DNA of 64,000 nt from Microbacterium sp. MF43 (GCF_012847295.1 NZ_JABBDY010000001.1:310001-374000); one strand, 5' to 3'. Shown: positions 46,585 to 55,200, counted from the first letter of the stretch. Notes: a model not told the origin generated them from the letters alone. Program-made: numbers and translations.

Positions 46585-47709
46585 GTGAGCATGGACATCG
46601 AACTCGGCCGCGCGAAGCGCGCACGCCGCGCGTACACGTTCGACGACATCGCGGTCGTGCCCTCGCGGCGCACGCGCAACCCCGAGGACGTCTCGACGAC
46701 GTGGACGATCGATGCGTTCAGCTTCGACATCCCCGTGATCGGCGCGCCGATGGACTCGGTGGTCAGCCCGCAGACGGCGATCATGCTCGGCCAGCTGGGC
46801 GGCCTCGGCGTTCTCGACCTCGAAGGCCTGTGGACCCGCTACGACGACCCGACGCCGCTCCTCGCCGAGATCGCCGGTCTCGAGAAGGCCGCCGCGACCC
46901 GTCGCATGCAGGAGCTCTACGCCGAGCCCATCAAGCCCGAACTCGTGCGCGACCGGCTCGCCGAGATCCGCGCGGCGGGCGTCACCGTCGCCGGCGCGCT
47001 CACCCCGCAGCGCACGCAGGAGCTCTACGAGACCGTCGTCGCGGCGGGCGTGGACCTGTTCGTCATCCGCGGCACCACCGTGTCGGCCGAGCACGTCTCG
47101 AGCGTCGACCAGCCGCTGAACCTCAAGAAGTTCATCTACGACCTCGACGTTCCCGTCATCGTCGGAGGCGCGGCGACCTACACGGCGGCCCTCCACCTCA
47201 TGCGCACCGGTGCGGCCGGAGTGCTCGTCGGCTTCGGAGGCGGCGCGGCGTCCACCACCCGTGCGACCCTCGGCCTGCATGCGCCCATGGCGACGGCCGT
47301 CGCCGACGTCGCCGGCGCACGCCGCGACTACCTCGACGAGTCGGGCGGACGCTACGTGCACGTCATCGCCGACGGCGGTGTGGGCACCTCCGGCGACATC
47401 GTCAAGGCGCTCGCGATGGGTGCCGACGCGGTCATGCTCGGGGTGGCGCTGGCGCGGGCGACGGATGCCCCGGGCCAGGGCTTCCATTGGGGCCCCGAAG
47501 CCCACCACTCCAAGCTGCCGCGCGGGCGACGCGTGAAGGTCGATCAGGTGGCCTCGCTCGAGGAGATCCTCTACGGGCCCGCACCGGTCGCCGACGGCAC
47601 CGCGAACCTCATCGGTGCGCTCCGAAAGTCGATGGCCACGACCGGTTACTCCGACCTCAAGGAGTTCCAGCGGGTCGAGGTCGTCGTCGCGCCCTACAGC
47701 GCGGGATGA
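46585..47709 (+). CDS. guaB3: GuaB3 family IMP dehydrogenase-related protein
   Basis: A 374-aa TIM-barrel protein of the GuaB3 branch, typical of actinobacteria. It starts MDIELGRAKRARRAYTFDDIAVVPSRR, has no CBS domains, and reads VIRGTTVSAEHVS in the central barrel region. The catalytic-cysteine loop GSICTTR of true IMPDH is absent. The phosphate-binding parts are kept (IADGGVGTSGDIVKALAMGADAVMLG). Its reaction in actinobacteria is not settled by sequence. GTG at 46585 fits the leaderless box; an ATG two codons later is an alternative. Its stop overlaps the SURF1 start. Confidence 0.9.
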   Translation: MSMDIELGRAKRARRAYTFDDIAVVPSRRTRNPEDVSTTWTIDAFSFDIPVIGAPMDSVVSPQTAIMLGQLGGLGVLDLEGLWTRYDDPTPLLAEIAGLEKAAATRRMQELYAEPIKPELVRDRLAEIRAAGVTVAGALTPQRTQELYETVVAAGVDLFVIRGTTVSAEHVSSVDQPLNLKKFIYDLDVPVIVGGAATYTAALHLMRTGAAGVLVGFGGGAASTTRATLGLHAPMATAVADVAGARRDYLDESGGRYVHVIADGGVGTSGDIVKALAMGADAVMLGVALARATDAPGQGFHWGPEAHHSKLPRGRRVKVDQVASLEEILYGPAPVADGTANLIGALRKSMATTGYSDLKEFQRVEVVVAPYSAG

Positions 47710-48650
47710 CCGACTCCGACGAGGAGCGCCCGCCGGTGAGCGAGCGAAGCGGGACGACACGTCCGCAGCCCGCGGGCGCTGAACCCGTCGAGGTCTTCCC
47801 CCCGACGCTGCGCGAGGTGATGCTGCGTCCGCAGTGGATCGGGATGCTGCTGCTGTGCCTCGTCGTCGCGGGCGTGTTCGCGTGGCTGGGGCAGTGGCAG
47901 CTGAGCCGTGCGATCGACACCGATCCGCCGCCTCCGGGCGCGACGGAGGAGGTGCGGCCGCTCGAGGACGTCGTGCAGCCGGGGGAGTACCTCTCCGGCC
48001 CGCTCGTCGGACAGCGCGTCACGGTCGAGGGCTTCTGGCTGCCCGGTGACTTCATCGTCGTGTCGTCGCGGTTCAACGACGACGTCGAGGGGTACTGGGT
48101 GACCGGGCAGCTCCGCGTCGCGGGAACGGACGAGCCCACCTCGGTCGCCGTGGCGCTCGGCTGGGCGGCCACGCTCGACGAGGCCGAATCCGCCGTCGAG
48201 GAGTACGACCGCCTCGCGGCGGCGCCGGTCAAGACGCCGACCGAGGTGACCGGCCGCCTCATCTCCGATGAGGGACCGGTGCCGCCGCCGCGCGGCGCCG
48301 ACCCGCAGACCCTCACTCGCATGTCACCGGCCGCGCTGCTCGGCCAATGGCACGATGTCGCGGGGCTCAACGTCTACCGGCAGTACATCGCGTCGGAGGA
48401 GGCCCCGCCGCCTCTCACCGACATCTCGTCACCCGCGCCGGACGAGGCATCCGCCGTCAACTGGCTCAACATCTTCTACGCCGCCGAATGGGCCATCTTC
48501 GCCGGCTTCGCGTTCTACCTCTGGTACCGCCTCGCGCGCGATGCGTGGGAGAAGGAGGTCGAAGACCTCCAGGATGACGATGGCGATGTCGACGCTGAGA
48601 CGGATGCCGCGGCATCCGGCCCGGAAATCACCCCGGAATCCCGCGGGTAG
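47706..48650 (+). CDS. SURF1 family cytochrome c oxidase assembly protein
   Basis: 314-aa protein with two membrane helices, at about residues 46-65 (GMLLLCLVVAGVFAWLGQWQ, ending in the SURF1 LGxWQ motif) and about 262-280 (AAEWAIFAGFAFYLWYRL, with the conserved NW...YAAEW). The extracytoplasmic domain between contains VTVEGFWLPGDFIVV. The acidic C-tail is cytosolic. SURF1 proteins help heme a insertion into oxidase subunit I. ATG overlaps the guaB3 stop (ATGA), and the stop codon TAG is part of the next gene's -10 box. Confidence 0.9.
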   Translation: MTDSDEERPPVSERSGTTRPQPAGAEPVEVFPPTLREVMLRPQWIGMLLLCLVVAGVFAWLGQWQLSRAIDTDPPPPGATEEVRPLEDVVQPGEYLSGPLVGQRVTVEGFWLPGDFIVVSSRFNDDVEGYWVTGQLRVAGTDEPTSVAVALGWAATLDEAESAVEEYDRLAAAPVKTPTEVTGRLISDEGPVPPPRGADPQTLTRMSPAALLGQWHDVAGLNVYRQYIASEEAPPPLTDISSPAPDEASAVNWLNIFYAAEWAIFAGFAFYLWYRLARDAWEKEVEDLQDDDGDVDAETDAAASGPEITPESRG

Positions 48651-48653
48651 ACT
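48648..48653 (+). promoter_or_regulatory. leaderless -10 box for the DUF3817 gene, overlapping the SURF1 stop codon
   Basis: TAGACT begins with the TAG stop of the SURF1 gene and lies 6 nt before the ATG at 48660. Confidence 0.55.
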
Positions 48654-48659
48654 GGGGTC

Positions 48660-49205
48660 ATGCCCCGCGCCCCGAAGCTCGCATCCTTCCCGGCGATCCG
48701 CGGAGCCCTGAAGTTCTACCAGGTCTGCTCGATCATCACGGGCATCGGTCTGCTGCTGCTCGTGGCCGAGATGATCCTGAAGTACACGCCCCTCCACGTC
48801 GAGCTCTTCCTCGGCGGCTCGGGCGGCTTCCTGTGGTTCGCGCCCGTGATCGCCGGCCCCACCTGCGAATGGTGGTCGCTGTTCGCTCCGATGACGAACG
48901 ACTGCGAGATGACCTCGACGGGCGACGGGCTCAATCTGTCGCTGTTCATCCTGGTGGCGCACGGCTGGTTCTACGTCGTGTACCTGTTCTCGTGCTTCCG
49001 CGTGTGGAGCCTGATGCGCTGGCCGTTCGGCCGGTTCATCGTGCTGGCCCTCGGCGGCATCATTCCGCTCCTGTCGTTCTTCATGGAGGCCAAGGTCGGC
49101 CGCGAGGTCACCTCGTATCTCAAGAGCCGTGAAGACGCCGAGCTGCACTCGCAGGCCGCGCACTCGACCCTCACCCACGCGATCCCCACGGAGAACCAGC
49201 GTTGA
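48660..49205 (+). CDS. DUF3817 domain membrane protein
   Basis: A 181-aa protein with three predicted helices (about 20-40, 92-113 and 121-140). The actinobacterial DUF3817 pattern is seen in [20 protein letters not shown] and [22 protein letters not shown] loop of about 45 residues with two cysteines (TCEWW, NDCEM) faces outside. The last third is charged. Function unknown; conserved next to guaA in related genomes by recollection. Its stop overlaps the TTG start of guaA. Confidence 0.85.
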   Translation: MPRAPKLASFPAIRGALKFYQVCSIITGIGLLLLVAEMILKYTPLHVELFLGGSGGFLWFAPVIAGPTCEWWSLFAPMTNDCEMTSTGDGLNLSLFILVAHGWFYVVYLFSCFRVWSLMRWPFGRFIVLALGGIIPLLSFFMEAKVGREVTSYLKSREDAELHSQAAHSTLTHAIPTENQR

Positions 49206-50785
49206 CCGAGCAGACCGAAACCTCCCAGCGTCCCGTCCTCGTCGTCGACTTCGGGGCGCAGTACGCCCAGCTGATCGCGCGGCGCGTGCGCGAGGCGGGC
49301 GTCTACAGCGAGATCGTCCCGCACACCGCGTCGGCGTCCGACATCGCGGCGAAGAACCCCGTCGGCATCATCCTGTCGGGCGGTCCGTCGTCGGTCTACG
49401 AAGAAGGCGCGCCGTCGCTCGATGAGGGCGTGTTCGACCTGGGGGTGCCGACGCTCGGCATCTGCTACGGCTTCCAGGTCATGGCGCAGGCGCTCGGTGG
49501 CGAAGTGGCCAACACCGGACTGCGCGAGTACGGCGCGACGGATGCCTCGGTGACCGGTGACGGCGGAGTGCTCCTCGGCGGCCAGCCCGTCGACCAGAAC
49601 GTATGGATGAGCCACGGCGACCAGGTCTCACGCGCGCCCGAGGGCTTCGACGTGCTCGCCTCGACCTCGGCGACGCCGGTCGCCGCGTTCGGCAGCGACG
49701 AGAAGCGCTTCTACGGTGTGCAGTGGCACCCCGAGGTCAAGCACTCCGATCACGGCCAGCAGGTCATCGAGAACTTCCTCCACAAGGCGGCCGGACTTCC
49801 CGCCGACTGGAACAGCGGCAACGTCATCGCCGAGCAGGTCGAGCGCATCCGCGCCCAGATCGGCACCGGCCGCGTGATCTGCGGACTGTCGGGCGGCGTC
49901 GACTCGGCGGTTGCGGCGGCCCTCGTGCACAAGGCCGTCGGCGACCAGCTCGTGTGCATCTTCGTCGACCATGGTCTGCTCCGTAAGGGCGAGCGCGAGC
50001 AGGTCGAGCAGGACTACGTCGCCTCCACCGGGGTGCGGCTCGTCACGGTCGACGCGCGTGAGCGTTTCCTCACGGCGCTCGCGGGCGTGAGCGACCCCGA
50101 GCAGAAGCGCAAGATCATCGGCCGCGAGTTCATACGCACGTTCGAGGAGGCCGAGAAGGCGCTCATCGCCGAGGCCGCCGCCGACGGCGAGCCCATCCGC
50201 TACCTCGTGCAGGGGACGCTCTACCCCGACGTCGTGGAGTCGGGCGGCGGAACCGGCACCGCCAACATCAAGTCGCACCACAACGTGGGGGGTCTCCCCG
50301 AGGACCTGCAGTTCGAGCTCGTCGAACCGCTCCGCACGCTCTTCAAGGACGAGGTGCGCGCGATCGGGCGCGAACTCGGCCTTCCCGAGGTGATCGTCGG
50401 GCGACAGCCGTTTCCGGGCCCCGGCCTCGGCATCCGGATCGTCGGTGAGGTCACCGCTGACCGCCTCGAGATTCTGCGTGACGCCGACGCCATTGCGCGC
50501 GAGGAGCTGAGCCGCGCGGGACTCGACGGCGAGATCTGGCAGTGCCCCGTCGTGCTCCTCGCCGATGTGCGATCGGTGGGCGTGCAGGGCGACGGCCGCA
50601 CGTACGGCCACCCCATCGTGCTGCGGCCCGTGTCGAGCGAGGACGCGATGACCGCCGACTGGACGCGCCTGCCCTATGACGTGCTCGCCCGCATCTCCAA
50701 CCGCATCACCAACGAGGTGCGCGACGTGAACCGGGTCGTGCTCGATGTCACGTCGAAGCCGCCGGGCACCATCGAATGGGAGTGA
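49202..50785 (+). CDS. guaA: GMP synthase (glutamine-hydrolyzing)
   Basis: 527 aa, aminates XMP to GMP using glutamine and ATP. The N-terminal class I amidotransferase has the nucleophile C88 in GICYG and the histidine/glutamate in VQWHPEV. The ATP-pyrophosphatase domain has [13 protein letters not shown], and the C-terminal dimerisation domain ends [12 protein letters not shown]. The start is TTG at 49202, overlapping the DUF3817 stop by 3 nt; the residues that follow ([20 protein letters not shown]) match the family. It completes guaB, guaB3 and guaA in one 11-kb segment. Confidence 0.97.
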   Translation: MTEQTETSQRPVLVVDFGAQYAQLIARRVREAGVYSEIVPHTASASDIAAKNPVGIILSGGPSSVYEEGAPSLDEGVFDLGVPTLGICYGFQVMAQALGGEVANTGLREYGATDASVTGDGGVLLGGQPVDQNVWMSHGDQVSRAPEGFDVLASTSATPVAAFGSDEKRFYGVQWHPEVKHSDHGQQVIENFLHKAAGLPADWNSGNVIAEQVERIRAQIGTGRVICGLSGGVDSAVAAALVHKAVGDQLVCIFVDHGLLRKGEREQVEQDYVASTGVRLVTVDARERFLTALAGVSDPEQKRKIIGREFIRTFEEAEKALIAEAAADGEPIRYLVQGTLYPDVVESGGGTGTANIKSHHNVGGLPEDLQFELVEPLRTLFKDEVRAIGRELGLPEVIVGRQPFPGPGLGIRIVGEVTADRLEILRDADAIAREELSRAGLDGEIWQCPVVLLADVRSVGVQGDGRTYGHPIVLRPVSSEDAMTADWTRLPYDVLARISNRITNEVRDVNRVVLDVTSKPPGTIEWE

Positions 50786-50792
50786 TCGTCGA

Positions 50793-50825
50793 CGGATGCC
50801 TCGGGCCTTGGGCTCGGGGCATCCG
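50793..50825 (+). terminator. probable guaA terminator (GGATGCC-type hairpin)
   Basis: CGGATGCC (50793-50800) pairs with GGCATCCG, with an imperfect TCGGGCC/GGGCTCG inner stem. 8 bp after the guaA stop. Confidence 0.6.
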
Positions 50826-50872
50826 GCGTTCCGGCGCGGGGTAGGTGTTGGACAGGTGAGAAGGAAAGCGGA

Positions 50873-52285
50873 GTGGGGGAGGATGAAGGAGTGACGACGT
50901 TCCCGGATGCCGAGTACCTGATCCTCTCGAGCAGGCTCATCCCCGATCACGACGGCGGATACGCGATGGCCATCCTTTCGCGTGCACGCCAGATGGCAGC
51001 AGCCGGGGTGCACGGCGGCCGCGGTCCGCTGATCCTCACGTTCGACCCTGGCTCCGCCGCCGACCACGCGCGGCACCGCAGGGCATTCGACGAGCGCGAC
51101 CTGATCGTGGGCGTGGATCGCATGAGGAACCTGTTCGACGAGGCATCCGATCCCCGCGGCGGAGCCGCCGCCTGGCTGCGCGACGCGGCTGAGCCCGGCG
51201 ACCCCGACCCGGCGCTCGAGTACCGCGTCGTCGCCGACGGCGAGGGGCGCCCGATGGTCGGGCTGCCGGTGATCCACGGCGACCCCGACTGGCACATCAC
51301 CACCGCTCCGGTCGCGGTCTACGGGGCGGGCGGACGCGTCGCCGGGGTCGTGACCGGCTTCGGCGCGCTGTATCGCGCGTGGCTGGCGCACGTGGTCGAC
51401 GGGCTGCGGGCCGCCGACGGCGGCAAGCCCGTCGTGGTCATCTGCGAGTCCCGCCAGCTCGGCGAGCTGATCGCCGGGTGGAGCGACCCGGGTGTGCGAC
51501 TGATCCATTCGATCCACACCATCCATCTCGAGCCGCCTCACACGCCGGATGCTCCGCTGAACCCCCTCTGGACCCGCTGGTTCAGCCTGGCCGAGCGCTT
51601 CGACGCCGTGCTGTGGCTGAGTGAGGCGCAGCGATCGGACGTCATCGAACGGTTCGGCGACGAGGGCGTGCATCTCGTCATCCCGGCCGGCGTTCCGGCG
51701 GCGTCGAGCGTGGTGCCGGGGTCGGAGCGCGTCGCCGGCCGCGTGGTCATGCTCAACCGGCTCGCGCCGGGGAAGCGCGTCGATCATGCGATCCGGGCGT
51801 TCCGGGCCGTGCTCGAGTCGGTGCCCCACGCGACGCTCGACATCTACGGCGCGGGTGCCGAGCGCGACGCGCTGCAGCAGCTCATCGAGTCCGAGGGGCT
51901 CACGGCCCACGTCGCCCTGCGCGGGATCACCGATGATCCCGAGCGCGTGCTGGACGAGGCATCCGCCTTCCTCACCACCTCTGCGTACGAGGGGCAGGCG
52001 CTCGCGATCGTCGAGGCGATGGTGCGCGGGACTCCCGTCATCGCGTACGACGTGCCGTACGGTCCCCGCGATCACCTCGCCGGCGGCGGGGGAGTGCTCG
52101 TCCCCAACGGCGACGAGACCGCTCTGGCGGCGGCGATCGTGCGCGTGATCGCCGACCCCGAGGAGCACGCCCGTCTCTCGCGCGAGGCGGCGCAGATGGC
52201 CCGCCGGGTCGACCCGGATCGCGTCACGGCGGCGCTCGCACAGGCCGTGAACGACGTGCTCGCCGCCCCCTCCCGCCGGGCCTGA
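50873..52285 (+). CDS. GT4 family glycosyltransferase (TagE/poly-glycerol-phosphate glucosyltransferase-like)
   Basis: A 470-aa retaining GT-B glycosyltransferase. N-terminal residues resemble the opening of TagE-like enzymes (SSRLIPDHDGGYAMAILSRARQMA), with SIHTIHLE and WTRWFSLAERFDAVLWLSEAQ at the domain interface. The C-terminal nucleotide-sugar site has LNRLAPGKRVDHAIRAF and the E-x7-E motif YEGQALAIVEAMVRGTPVIAYD. Glucosylation of a wall teichoic acid or similar phosphopolymer is an inference from family. GTG at 50873 is used; the GTG at 50891 also has GAAGGA before it. Confidence 0.85.
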   Translation: MGEDEGVTTFPDAEYLILSSRLIPDHDGGYAMAILSRARQMAAAGVHGGRGPLILTFDPGSAADHARHRRAFDERDLIVGVDRMRNLFDEASDPRGGAAAWLRDAAEPGDPDPALEYRVVADGEGRPMVGLPVIHGDPDWHITTAPVAVYGAGGRVAGVVTGFGALYRAWLAHVVDGLRAADGGKPVVVICESRQLGELIAGWSDPGVRLIHSIHTIHLEPPHTPDAPLNPLWTRWFSLAERFDAVLWLSEAQRSDVIERFGDEGVHLVIPAGVPAASSVVPGSERVAGRVVMLNRLAPGKRVDHAIRAFRAVLESVPHATLDIYGAGAERDALQQLIESEGLTAHVALRGITDDPERVLDEASAFLTTSAYEGQALAIVEAMVRGTPVIAYDVPYGPRDHLAGGGGVLVPNGDETALAAAIVRVIADPEEHARLSREAAQMARRVDPDRVTAALAQAVNDVLAAPSRRA

Positions 52286-52299
52286 GCCGCCGCCGGGCC

Positions 52300-52440
52300 G
52301 CGTTTCGTCTCGGTCGCTTCGCTCCCTCGCTCAACGACCGGGGCGCCTCCGCGGTCGTCGGGCGAGTCGAGACGCGTCTCCGGTCGTCGGGCGAGTCGAG
52401 ACGCGTCTCCGGTCGTTGAGCGAGCGCCAGAGTCGAAAGG
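52300..52440. repeat. intergenic GCGTTTCGTCTC...CGACCG repeat, copy R3, with 29-bp tandem duplication
   Basis: The forward half runs from GCGTTTCGTCTCGG at 52300 to CTCAACGACCGGGGCG at 52346. A 29-bp unit is then duplicated exactly (52353-52381 and 52382-52410), and a third, diverged unit (52411-52439) reads as the inverted half (GGTCGTTGAGCGAGCG). Starts 15 bp after the glycosyltransferase stop. Confidence 0.8.
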
Positions 52441-52507
52441 CGTACGCACTCCGCCCACGGCGGAGCCGCCGTGGGCGGAAGCGGATGCCCCGACCCGCGG
52501 CCGCACG

Positions 52508-52513
52508 CAGGCT
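52508..52513 (+). promoter_or_regulatory. possible leaderless -10 box for the clpP pair
   Basis: CAGGCT, 6 nt before the ATG at 52520; it has C instead of T at the first position. Confidence 0.35.
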
Positions 52514-52519
52514 GGGGTC

Positions 52520-53149
52520 ATGGCTGAAGAAGGCAAGATCCCGATGTTCGGGGCCGAGGCGCGACGCGAGCTGTTCCACCAGCGCGTGCTCGTGCTCGAC
52601 GGCCCCCTCGACGACGACAACGGCACGCTGCTCGCGACGCAGCTGCTCGCGCTGGCAGCGGAGGACGAGGCATCCGACATCGCCCTGTGGATTCACTCGC
52701 CCGGGGGCTCGGTTCCCTCGATGCTGGCGATCCGCGACGTGATGCGGCTCATTCCCAACGACGTCGCGACCCTCGCGCTCGGCCTTGCGTGCAGCGCGGG
52801 GCAGTTCCTCCTCTCGGCGGGTGCGAAGGGAAAACGGCGGGCGCTGCCGCACGCGCGCATCCTCATGCACCAGGGGTCGGCCGGCATCGGAGGATCGGCG
52901 GTCGAGGTCGAGGTGCAGGCCGACGACCTGCGCCACATGCGCGACACCGTCCTCGGCCTCATCGCCGCCGACACCGGGCAGAGCATCGACCGGATCTTCG
53001 AGGACTCCCTGCACGACCGGTGGTACACCGCGGCCGAGGCGCTCGACTACGGCTTCATCGACGGCATCGTCGACGACTTCGCGCAGGTCGTGCCGCGCCG
53101 GCGGCGTCCCGCGGGTCTCGGGGTCGGGCCGGCGGAGGTGGCGGCATGA
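52520..53149 (+). CDS. ClpP family serine protease subunit (intact triad)
   Basis: 209-aa ClpP-like peptidase subunit. Catalytic triad: S92 in GLACSAGQFLLS, H117 in ILMHQGSAG, and probably D162 in the FEDSLHDRWY segment. Oxyanion-side SPGGSV is at 60-65. The basic/Gly-rich C-tail is unlike housekeeping ClpP. It normally assembles into 14-mer barrels fed by ClpX/ClpC. Its downstream partner overlaps by 4 nt and lacks the serine. No trigger factor or clpX is adjacent, so this is an extra pair rather than the main clpP1P2-clpX locus. Confidence 0.9.
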   Translation: MAEEGKIPMFGAEARRELFHQRVLVLDGPLDDDNGTLLATQLLALAAEDEASDIALWIHSPGGSVPSMLAIRDVMRLIPNDVATLALGLACSAGQFLLSAGAKGKRRALPHARILMHQGSAGIGGSAVEVEVQADDLRHMRDTVLGLIAADTGQSIDRIFEDSLHDRWYTAAEALDYGFIDGIVDDFAQVVPRRRRPAGLGVGPAEVAA

Positions 53150-53733
53150 GCTCGTACACGATCCCGAACGTCGTCGCGCAGCACCCGCGCGGCGACCGCA
53201 TCATGGACGTCTACTCGCACCTGCTCGCCGAGCGCGTCGTGTACCTCGGCACCGGCATCGACGCCGGCGTCGCGAATGCGCTCATCGCGCAGCTGCTGCA
53301 CCTCGACGCGGAGAGTCCGGAGCGGGACATCCAGCTCTACATCAACTGCGAGGGCGGAGACCCGGCGGCGATGCTCGCCGTCTACGACACCATGCAGCAC
53401 GTGAGACCGGATGTCGCGACCACCGTCGTCGGGCAGGCCATCGGCGTCGGCGCGGTGATGCTCGCGGCCGGCGCGGCCGGCAAGCGGGCCGTGCTGCCGC
53501 ACGCGAGAGTCGTGCTGCATCAGCCGGCGGCGCAGGGGCGCGGGGCGATCCCCGACCTGATCCTGCAAGCCGACGAGCTCGTGCGCGTGCGCGGAGACGT
53601 CGAGGCGATCCTCGCCCGCCACACGGGCAAGGAGCCGGCGCAGCTGCGCGCCGACACCGACCGCGACCGGGTCTTCACCGCGACGGATGCCGTGGCGTAC
53701 GGTCTCGCGGATCGCGTGCTCACCGAGCGCTGA
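53146..53733 (+). CDS. ClpP-like subunit lacking the catalytic serine (ClpR-like)
   Basis: 195-aa ClpP homologue. Where active subunits read GQAASMGA, this one reads GQAIGVGA, so the nucleophilic serine is replaced by glycine (G100). The histidine (H125, VVLHQP) and probable aspartate (D170, RADTDRD) remain, as does the YINCEGGDP strand-turn. The fold looks intact over its full length. A structural partner that forms mixed rings with the serine-bearing subunit is the likely role, as with ClpR of plastids and cyanobacteria. ATG at 53146 overlaps the upstream stop (ATGA), so expression is coupled. Confidence 0.9.
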   Translation: MSSYTIPNVVAQHPRGDRIMDVYSHLLAERVVYLGTGIDAGVANALIAQLLHLDAESPERDIQLYINCEGGDPAAMLAVYDTMQHVRPDVATTVVGQAIGVGAVMLAAGAAGKRAVLPHARVVLHQPAAQGRGAIPDLILQADELVRVRGDVEAILARHTGKEPAQLRADTDRDRVFTATDAVAYGLADRVLTER

Positions 53734-53751
53734 GGCCCGCGGCCGGTGGTG

Positions 53752-53838
53752 GCGTTTCGTCTCGTCGCTTCGCTGCTCGCTCAACGATCGGGGGATGGGA
53801 CGCTCCGGTCGTCGAGCGAGCGGAGCGAGTCGAAGCGC
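53752..53838. repeat. intergenic GCGTTTCGTCTC...CGACCG repeat, copy R4
   Basis: The forward half begins GCGTTTCGTCTCGTCGCTTC at 53752 and ends CTCAACGATCGGGG at 53793. The inverted half runs from CGGTCGTCGAGCGAGCG to GAGTCGAAGCGC (53806-53838). It lies between the clpP pair and the convergent MBL gene, where it could terminate both. Confidence 0.75.
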
Positions 53839-53840
53839 TC

Positions 53841-54560
53841 TCAGCGGGGGGACGCGCCGGCGCGAACGGCAGCGGCGACGTCGTCGGGCGATCCCTTCCA
53901 GGGCGCGCCGTGACCGGGCAGCACCCACACCGCGTCGACGCCGGCCAGACGGTCGAGCGACTGGAGCGCGTCCGCGGGCTCGTCGGTGAACGGCGCGGGC
54001 TGCATGCCGGCGCGTCCGGTGAGCACGTGACGGGTCGTGAGGGCGTCGCCCACGAAGACCGCCTCGGCGATCGGGACGTGCACCGCGATGCTCCCCGGCG
54101 AGTGGCCGGGGAGGCCAATGATGCGCGGCGACCCCGGCAGGTCGAGCACATCGCCGTCGGCGACCTCGACGACGTCCGTCAGGTACTCGGTGCGGTAGCT
54201 CTTCTTCCGGACCGCGTACGCCGCGAAGCCGACGGTCGAACCGAGGCGCATCGGCCCCAACGGCGTCTTGGGCTTCTCTCCGGTCTTGGCTCGTTGCGCG
54301 TCGGCGGCGTGGATGTAGACCGGAACGCCGCTCTCGCGTCGCAGTCGCTCGGCGAAGCCGATGTGGTCGCTGTCGCCGTGGGTGAGGATGAGTCCCTTGA
54401 CGTCGTCGAGCGTTCGCCCGATCGCCGACAGTTCGGCGGTCAGGTCGTCCCAGTGGCCAGGCAGGCCGGCGTCGACGAGGGTGATGCCTTCGGGCGTCAC
54501 GACGAGGTAGGCCGCGACGATGTCGTTTCCGATGCGGTGCAGGTGCGGTCCGAGTCGCAT
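53841..54560 (-). CDS. metallo-beta-lactamase fold hydrolase
   Basis: A 239-aa MBL-fold protein. The metal motif reads THGDSDH (H61, D65, H66), with D63 where the family usually has the second histidine of HxHxDH. GLPGHSPGS, VFVGDAL and VLPGHGAPW supply the remaining ligands. Substrate unknown; glyoxalase II-like, lactonase and phosphodiesterase members share the fold. ATG at 54560. Divergent from a tetR gene, with overlapping promoters and an operator between them, so it is probably induced by the TetR ligand. Confidence 0.88.
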   Translation of the reverse strand: MRLGPHLHRIGNDIVAAYLVVTPEGITLVDAGLPGHWDDLTAELSAIGRTLDDVKGLILTHGDSDHIGFAERLRRESGVPVYIHAADAQRAKTGEKPKTPLGPMRLGSTVGFAAYAVRKKSYRTEYLTDVVEVADGDVLDLPGSPRIIGLPGHSPGSIAVHVPIAEAVFVGDALTTRHVLTGRAGMQPAPFTDEPADALQSLDRLAGVDAVWVLPGHGAPWKGSPDDVAAAVRAGASPR

Positions 54561-54576
54561 GAGATCCTCCAGATGA

Positions 54577-54617
54577 TTGTGACGGCTATGGTACGTAGCT
54601 ATGATAGCTTAAGTCAA
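54577..54617. promoter_or_regulatory. overlapping divergent promoters with a 13-bp operator dyad
   Basis: Plus-strand promoter for tetR: TTGTGA (54577-54582), 17-nt spacer, TATGAT (54600-54605). Minus-strand promoter for the MBL gene: TTGACT (54617-54612), 18-nt spacer, TACCAT (54593-54588). The perfect dyad AGCTAT-G-ATAGCT (54597-54609) covers the tetR -10 and the MBL spacer, so one bound repressor could shut both. Confidence 0.75.
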
Positions 54618-54636
54618 TAGCCATCAAGGAGGGCCG

Positions 54637-55200
54637 ATGCCGACGCCAGATCGAACGTCACTCGCTGCCATCGTCGACGCGGGCCGTGACCTGCTCGAGC
54701 TCGGCGGTCCGGCGAAGGTCACCATGCAGGCCGTCGCAGACCGGGTCGGCGTGCGGGCCCCATCCCTCTACAAGCGGGTCAGAGACCGTGACGCCCTTCT
54801 TCAGCTCGTCGCCGAGGCCACCGTCGAGGATCTCGGCACGCGGCTGGCGGCATCCGGTGGAACGCTCCCCGGCCTCGCGCGTGCGTATCGTGCCTTCGCC
54901 CACGCACGTCCCGAGGGGTTCCGGCTCATGTACTCCGTTGCGGGGAGCGCCGACGCGCTGGCCCGCGCGAGCGAACCGGTGCTGCGCGCCGCGCGCGAGG
55001 CGGTCGGCGACGAGGAGGCTCTCGACGAGGCGCGGCTGCTCACCGCGTGGGCGACCGGCTTCGTGAACATGGAGCTGGCCGGCGCCTTCCGCCTCGGCGG
55101 AGACGTCGATGAGGCCTTCGAGTACGGCCTCTCGCGCCTCGCCGCACGTCAGCCGGCCGCTTCGCTCCCGGGCCACACCTTTCCGGCCCACGGGTCGTAG
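54637..55200 (+). CDS. TetR/AcrR family regulator of the divergent MBL gene
   Basis: A 187-aa repressor. The helix-turn-helix spans about residues 8-50 (AAIVDAGRDLLELGGPAKVT, MQAVADRVGVRAPSLYKRV, RDRDALLQLV). The C-terminal part resembles the TetR_C_33/WHG-type domain (YRAFAHARPEGFRLMYS). ATG at 54637 has AAGGAGG 7 nt upstream. Its last 52 bp overlap the convergent LigD-like gene. Ligand unknown. Confidence 0.9.
   Translation: MPTPDRTSLAAIVDAGRDLLELGGPAKVTMQAVADRVGVRAPSLYKRVRDRDALLQLVAEATVEDLGTRLAASGGTLPGLARAYRAFAHARPEGFRLMYSVAGSADALARASEPVLRAAREAVGDEEALDEARLLTAWATGFVNMELAGAFRLGGDVDEAFEYGLSRLAARQPAASLPGHTFPAHGS

Noticed and set aside
52300-53838. Repeats around the clpP pair considered as terminal repeats of a mobile element carrying clpP genes
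   Set aside because: The same repeat flanks unrelated genes at 44.5, 46.3 and 58.0 kb, there is no transposase, and no target duplication is visible.
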